A stretch of DNA of 64,000 nucleotides, from assembly GCA_919902505.1 (NCBI GenBank), contig CAKKRE010000022.1:1-64000 (forward strand). The letters are read 5' to 3'. A program made the position numbers and the translations under genes. This document shows, piece after piece, positions 60,663-64,000 of the stretch. Source of the DNA: Nitrospiraceae bacterium. GTDB taxonomy: Bacteria > Nitrospirota > Nitrospiria > Nitrospirales > Nitrospiraceae. The notes beneath the pieces were generated by a model. That model was not told where the DNA came from, searched no databases, and was given only the letters and a program-made list of their open reading frames with translations. Positions within the stretch are counted from its first letter, which is position 1, and every line of letters starts with the position of its first letter.

Positions 60663-60739
60663 GGGCCCATAGCTCAGGTGGTTAGAGCGGCTGACTCATA
60701 ATCAGCTGGTCCTAGGTTCAAGTCCTAGTGGGCCCACCA
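60663..60739 (+). tRNA. tRNA-Ile2 (anticodon CAT, to be lysidinylated)
   Basis: GGGCCCATAGCTCAGGTGGT to GGGCCCACCA, 77 bases with CCA encoded. The acceptor stem is GGGCCCA/TGGGCCC with discriminator A. The anticodon loop CTCATAA reads CAT. The sequence GACTCATAATC around the anticodon resembles bacterial tRNA-Ile2, whose C34 is modified to lysidine to read AUA. An elongator tRNA-Met is the alternative. It is not an initiator, because the first acceptor pair is normal G-C. Confidence 0.85.
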
Positions 60740-60816
60740 GCTTGAGCGCCTCACGATGAATTCGGTGCGAACGGTGTCCGATCGACATCGGTATCGCATA
60801 ACCCCCAAGGAGCCCG

Positions 60817-61593
60817 TTGAACCTACAGCTTTCCCCCCTCATTGAATTGCAAAAACTCGATCTTCGGATCGCCGATCTGAAGGAACAACGGCGAAAAATC
60901 CCCGAGCGGCTTGAAGAAAATGAGGCGCCCCTTCGGGAGGCGAGACGGTTGTTCCAGGAGGCGTCCGCTTCTGTCGACGTGCTGGTGAAGGATCGCCGTG
61001 GCCACGAGAAGGATCTCGAGGCGCATGAGGATCGTATCGCCAAAATGAAAGACCGCGCCGCCCAATTAAAAACGAACCAGGAATACCAGGCGCATCTCTT
61101 CGAAGTGGAACTTGCCAATAAGAAGAGGGGCGAGATTGAAGAGGAAATTCTGCTGGCGATGGAGCAGGTCGAGCAGACGCAGCGAACCATCGTCGATGTG
61201 CAGGCACGGCTGAAGGAGTCCGAAGTCCTTTTCACGAAAGAGAAGGCAAAGCTGGACGAGAAGGACCGGGTGCTTGCCACCGAGCTGGCCGAATTAGAGG
61301 TCAAGCAAAAGCACCTGTCGGGACAAGTTGAGAAATCACTCCTGGCTCGATACAACAAGCTGAAAACCACGAGGAAAGAGCAGGCGCTGGCACTCATCAA
61401 GGACGGCATTTGCGTAGGGTGTCGTCTCCAATTACCGCCGCAGTTAGTTTCCCAGGTTAAGCGTGGAGACGATGTCCATACCTGCCCCTATTGCTACCGG
61501 ATGTTGTATTGGGAAGGGGACCAGGCCGCTGAGGTGAAGGGGGCCGTGGATCACGATCAGGTTAAGAATCTGGAAGTCGGTGAATCCTTCTAG
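60817..61593 (+). CDS. Coiled-coil zinc-ribbon protein (CT398/CdsZ-like)
   Basis: A 258-residue protein starting at TTG (MNLQLSPLIELQKLDLRIAD). A long coiled coil (about 8-190, heptad-rich with LKTNQEYQAHLFEVELANKK) ends in a zinc ribbon: DGICVGCRLQLPPQLVSQVK and DDVHTCPYCYRMLYW, four cysteines. The family (zf-RING_7/DUF164-like) is widespread; the chlamydial member is linked to type III secretion or sigma54 regulation, but no general role is known. The ribosome binding site AAGGAG lies just upstream. The stop overlaps the stop of the convergent RNase HIII gene. Confidence 0.82.
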   Translation: MNLQLSPLIELQKLDLRIADLKEQRRKIPERLEENEAPLREARRLFQEASASVDVLVKDRRGHEKDLEAHEDRIAKMKDRAAQLKTNQEYQAHLFEVELANKKRGEIEEEILLAMEQVEQTQRTIVDVQARLKESEVLFTKEKAKLDEKDRVLATELAELEVKQKHLSGQVEKSLLARYNKLKTTRKEQALALIKDGICVGCRLQLPPQLVSQVKRGDDVHTCPYCYRMLYWEGDQAAEVKGAVDHDQVKNLEVGESF

Positions 61594-62249
61594 GCTTCTC
61601 CCAGGACCTGCCTCGTTGTCTTGAAGTGCAGCTTGGCGACGGTCCCTAGCCGGTCACGCCCGTATTTCTTGACCACCATTCGCCCGGCCAGTTCCACGGC
61701 AGCCGACGCGCCCTTGGGCAGTGTGGTGCTCAGTTCTTGAGAGAGTCGATCGAGGCGCTGAAGAAACTCCGCCCGAGCCAGGATTGAGGCCGCTGCTACA
61801 GCCAGGTCGGACTCCGCCTTCGTCCGCTGAACCAACCGGATCTGTTTTCCCTTTTCTTGCAGTGCATTCACGATCAATCGCTCGTCCCCGAACTGGTCTG
61901 CGATCGCGAGGTCGCACTCGACTTGCTGAAGCAGATTTTCCAGCGCGCGGGCGTGTCCCCAGGCCAAGAGTCGATTCAAATTCTTAATCTTGGCATACAG
62001 CTCGTTGTATCGCTGCGGCCCGATGGCTACGAGGCTATGCGGGCAGAGCAGGCGGATGTCTGGCGCCATCTCAAGAATCCGTCCATCGGAGATTTTCTTG
62101 CTGTCCCGGACCTGCATCAGGGCTAGGTCCTGCTCCAAGGCCGGTGTGACGAACACAGCGGCGATCACTAACGGACCGAAATAGTCCCCCTTGCCGGACT
62201 CGTCGATTCCGATGCGATTGAGCGATGAGAGGCTGGTGGCGGCAGGCAC
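61590..62249 (-). CDS. rnhC: Ribonuclease HIII-like enzyme (short form)
   Basis: A protein of about 219 residues starting at GTG 62249, with GGAG upstream. The active-site segment NRIGIDESGKGDYFGPLVIA has the D-E-S-G-K-G-D-Y-F-G-P form that marks RNase HIII rather than HII. Downstream acidic residues are in VRDSKKISD and DLAIADQFGD. The N-terminal TBP-like substrate-binding domain of classical RNase HIII (about 80 residues) is missing. The protein would cleave RNA in RNA-DNA hybrids. It converges with the zinc-ribbon gene. Confidence 0.8.
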   Translation of the reverse strand: MPAATSLSSLNRIGIDESGKGDYFGPLVIAAVFVTPALEQDLALMQVRDSKKISDGRILEMAPDIRLLCPHSLVAIGPQRYNELYAKIKNLNRLLAWGHARALENLLQQVECDLAIADQFGDERLIVNALQEKGKQIRLVQRTKAESDLAVAAASILARAEFLQRLDRLSQELSTTLPKGASAAVELAGRMVVKKYGRDRLGTVAKLHFKTTRQVLGEA

Positions 62250-62333
62250 TCGGTGAAACTCCCAGGTAGCAACTGGCCGGGCGGCGCGGTAATCTAGCAG
62301 AGCTCACCGGACTGGTCAATTTGCGGAGGCGTG

Positions 62334-63224
62334 ATGGAGGCTCAACGGGAGATGGGCAGGATGCGGACGTCCATGATGCGATCAAACATGCTGTGTCTGG
62401 CAGGCGCTGTGCTCGCGATGCTGCCGACCACAGGCTGCCAAACCAACCCCTACACCGGACGCTGGCAGTTGATGATGATGCCGATGTCTCAGGAAACGCA
62501 GATGGGCGCCCAGGCTTATGCCGAAGTGAAGAATGATCCGAAGATGAAACCGTCGACGGATCCGCGGGAGATCGACCCGGTCAAGCGGGTCGCCGCGCGG
62601 GTGATCGAGGCCGCCAAGCGATCCAAATACAGCGAGATGGCGAATCAATTCGAGTGGGAAGTGACCGTCATCAAGGATGACAAGACAATGAACGCGTTTG
62701 CGTTGCCGGGCGGAAAGATCGCCGTCTACACCGGTATTTTCCCGGTGGCCAGGACCGAGGCCGGACTGGCGGCCGTGATGGGCCATGAGGTCGTGCATGC
62801 GTTGGCACGGCACGGCGGGGAACGGATGAGTCAGAATACCTTGGCGCAGACGACACTGCAGGCGATCGGCATCGCGCTCGGCGTGAGTGGCGCCAATCCG
62901 GTGGTTTCGCAAGGAGCGATGGCAGCATTGGGTGTCGGTGCACAAGTCGGGGTGTTGCTCCCGTTCAGCCGCAAGCATGAGTCGGAGGCCGACTATGTCG
63001 GCGTGTTGCTCGCAGCGGATGCCGGGTACGATCCACGGGAATCGATTCAGCTGTGGACGCGAATGGGCGAACTGTCCGGCGGTAAATCGGCGTCGGAATT
63101 CATGTCGACCCACCCCAGCCACGAGACGAGAATCGAACAGCTGGAGGAATGGATGGCGGAGGCCATGCCGATCTATCAGTCGAAGCCACCGGCGCCCAAC
63201 CACGAGCTTCCAGCGTTGCGTTAG
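62334..63224 (+). CDS. M48-family metalloprotease lipoprotein
   Basis: An envelope protease of about 296 residues. The signal sequence SNMLCLAGAVLAMLPTTGCQ carries a lipobox (TTGC). The zinc-binding HExxH is in VMGHEVVHALARHGGERMSQ (about residue 150) and the third ligand Glu in KHESEADYVGVLLAADAGYD. ATG 62334 has GGAGG at 4 bases; downstream methionines are also possible. The layout matches the LoiP/YcaL type of Oma1-like proteases, which act in outer-membrane quality control. Putative substrates are unknown. rnpB follows on the same strand with its own promoter. Confidence 0.9.
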   Translation: MEAQREMGRMRTSMMRSNMLCLAGAVLAMLPTTGCQTNPYTGRWQLMMMPMSQETQMGAQAYAEVKNDPKMKPSTDPREIDPVKRVAARVIEAAKRSKYSEMANQFEWEVTVIKDDKTMNAFALPGGKIAVYTGIFPVARTEAGLAAVMGHEVVHALARHGGERMSQNTLAQTTLQAIGIALGVSGANPVVSQGAMAALGVGAQVGVLLPFSRKHESEADYVGVLLAADAGYDPRESIQLWTRMGELSGGKSASEFMSTHPSHETRIEQLEEWMAEAMPIYQSKPPAPNHELPALR

Positions 63225-63242
63225 TGCCGGAGGGCTCGCCGC

Positions 63243-63271
63243 TTGAATCCCTATTGGGCGGCTCGTATACT
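63243..63271 (+). promoter_or_regulatory. Promoter of rnpB
   Basis: TTGAAT (63243-63248), 17-base spacer, TATACT (63266-63271). The +1 predicted at about 63278 coincides with the start of helix P1 of the RNase P RNA. Confidence 0.75.
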
Positions 63272-63277
63272 TTCGTT

Positions 63278-63718
63278 GCGCGCTGGGGGGACACGGGTGC
63301 TCGCTCGTTGAGCGTGCTCGACGGGAGGAAAGTCCGGACTCCAAGGGCAAGGACGCTGGATAACGTCCAGGCGGAGCGATCCGACACCAGCACCACAGAG
63401 AACAAACCGCCGATGGCCGGTGCGGGAGACTTCGGTCGATTGCGCCGGCTCAGGTAAGGGTGAAACGGTGGGGTAAGAGCCCACCGCGGTGATGGCGACA
63501 TCAACGGCACGGTAAGCGTCGTCCGGAGCAAGACCAAATAGGGGAACGCCTGTGGGCTCGCGAGAGCTCGGCAGAAAGGCCGGCCCGGCCGAGGTTCCCG
63601 GGTAGGTTGCTTGAGGCTCGAGGTAACTTGAGTCCCAGAGAAATGATCACCCCCGTGTGAGCGCAAGCGTCACGCGGGACAGAATCCGGCTTATAGGGTT
63701 TCTCCAACGCGCTTTTTT
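63278..63718 (+). ncRNA. rnpB: RNase P RNA (class A) with its terminator
   Basis: Conserved blocks appear in order: GAGGAAAGTCCGGACTCC (63334 on), ACAGAGAACAAACCGCC, GGTAAGGGTGAAACGGTGG, GGCACGGTAAGC, AGCAAGACCAAATAGG, CCCAGAGAAATGATCAC and ACAGAATCCGGCTTATAG. Helix P1 is formed by GCGCGCTGG... at 63278 and CTCCAACGCGC ending at 63712 with few mismatches. TTTTTT follows, so P1 together with the T-run can serve as the terminator. The mature RNA would span about 63278-63712. Its 3' end overlaps the antisense glutaredoxin gene. Confidence 0.96.
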
Positions 63719-63952
63719 AATCGCTTCACGCAGCTCTCCGCCGGTCACCTTGCCGGAGAACGTTTCCCGATCATTGATCAACAGCACCGGTACGCGGTCG
63801 CTGTATTGCTTGCGGAGGCGCTCGTCACTGTCGATATCGACTGTGATGAGCTCAAAGGGAAGGTCTTGCTGCACTTGCCTGGCCACCCGAGTGACCACCC
63901 GACAGAGATGGCATTCATGGCGGGACATAATCGTGACGCGTAGAGGATTCAT
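63647..63952 (-). CDS. Glutaredoxin-family thiol protein
   Basis: This protein has about 101 residues from ATG 63952 (MNPLRVTIMSRHECHLCRVV); a TTG at 63967 is also possible. The thioredoxin-like fold has the active-site CHLC, then FELITVDIDSDERLRKQYSD, the cis-proline motif in RVPVLLINDRE and KVTGGELREAIKKA. Small thiol oxidoreductases of this type are common in Nitrospira-like genomes and have no precise substrate. The last about 22 codons (WRNPISRILSRVTLALTRG) overlap the 3' end of rnpB on the opposite strand. Confidence 0.85.
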   Translation of the reverse strand: MNPLRVTIMSRHECHLCRVVTRVARQVQQDLPFELITVDIDSDERLRKQYSDRVPVLLINDRETFSGKVTGGELREAIKKARWRNPISRILSRVTLALTRG

Positions 63953-63967
63953 AGGCAACAGGATCAA

Positions 63968-64000
63968 TGGGTCGTGAGACTCCCTATACCACGTGGCATG
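63968..64000. other. Right window edge
   Basis: No feature can be assigned to the last about 30 bases. Confidence 0.3.

Noticed and set aside
60663-60739. Initiator tRNA-fMet
   Set aside because: The first acceptor pair is a normal G-C pair and the anticodon stem lacks the three G-C pairs of initiators; the surrounding sequence fits tRNA-Ile2.

Overview
The window looks like a chromosomal segment of a Nitrospira-type bacterium (phylum Nitrospirota). This is inference. It rests on a five-subunit pyruvate/2-oxoacid:ferredoxin oxidoreductase of the kind used in the reductive TCA cycle, a complete Pup-proteasome island in an apparently Gram-negative genome (OmpA, outer-membrane-type protein, lipoproteins), a class GN sortase with its target, and a moderately high G+C content. 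No rRNA operon or species marker is present, so the genus is not proven.

Layout. 1-1.5 kb: IS scrap (IS630-type transposase running off the left edge, and an internally deleted IS1182-like element with inverted ends). 1.7-8.5 kb (minus): two GT87-type membrane glycosyltransferases, a class GN sortase, its VIT/vWA substrate with an LPxTxxG sorting tail, and an OmpA-domain protein. 8.5-13 kb: accessory zone with three small toxin-antitoxin-like operons, hairpin repeats, a 22-bp inverted repeat, a duplicated methyltransferase fragment and a cyclophilin fragment. 13-20 kb (minus): methyltransferase, CHASE2-sigma54 activator, TPR protein, membrane protein, HIT protein, secreted protein. 20-29.5 kb (plus): HD protein, YjbQ, HtrA protease, then the proteasome island mpa-dop-pup-prcB-prcA-pafA. 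29.5-39 kb: outer-membrane protein and lipoprotein; a PilZ-PilZ-LuxD-like-methyltransferase fusion followed by a very large membrane histidine kinase; a YheT-type hydrolase; a frameshifted class II aldolase; tRNA-Asn. 39.3-44.6 kb (minus): the porEABGD operon and small genes. 45-64 kb (plus): housekeeping block rho-rpmE-prfA-prmC-murA, the his operon (with a lipoprotein gene embedded), HIT protein, dnaG-rpoD, tRNA-Ile2, a zinc-ribbon coiled-coil protein, RNase HIII, an M48 lipoprotein protease, the RNase P RNA gene and a glutaredoxin antisense to its 3' end.

Functional themes. The oxidoreductase serves central carbon metabolism. The proteasome island encodes tagging (Pup, PafA), untagging (Dop), unfolding (Mpa/ARC) and proteolysis (PrcA/PrcB). 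The 45-60 kb block couples translation termination (prfA with its methylase prmC), transcription termination (rho), histidine synthesis, primase and the main sigma factor. The least familiar content is the four-domain PilZ/LuxD-like/methyltransferase protein beside a kinase with two predicted 7TM input modules (31.2-37.3 kb). I regard it as the best candidate for an undescribed signalling or lipid-modifying system.

All calls come from reading the sequence and the supplied translations. No database search was run, and family names reflect recognition of motifs.
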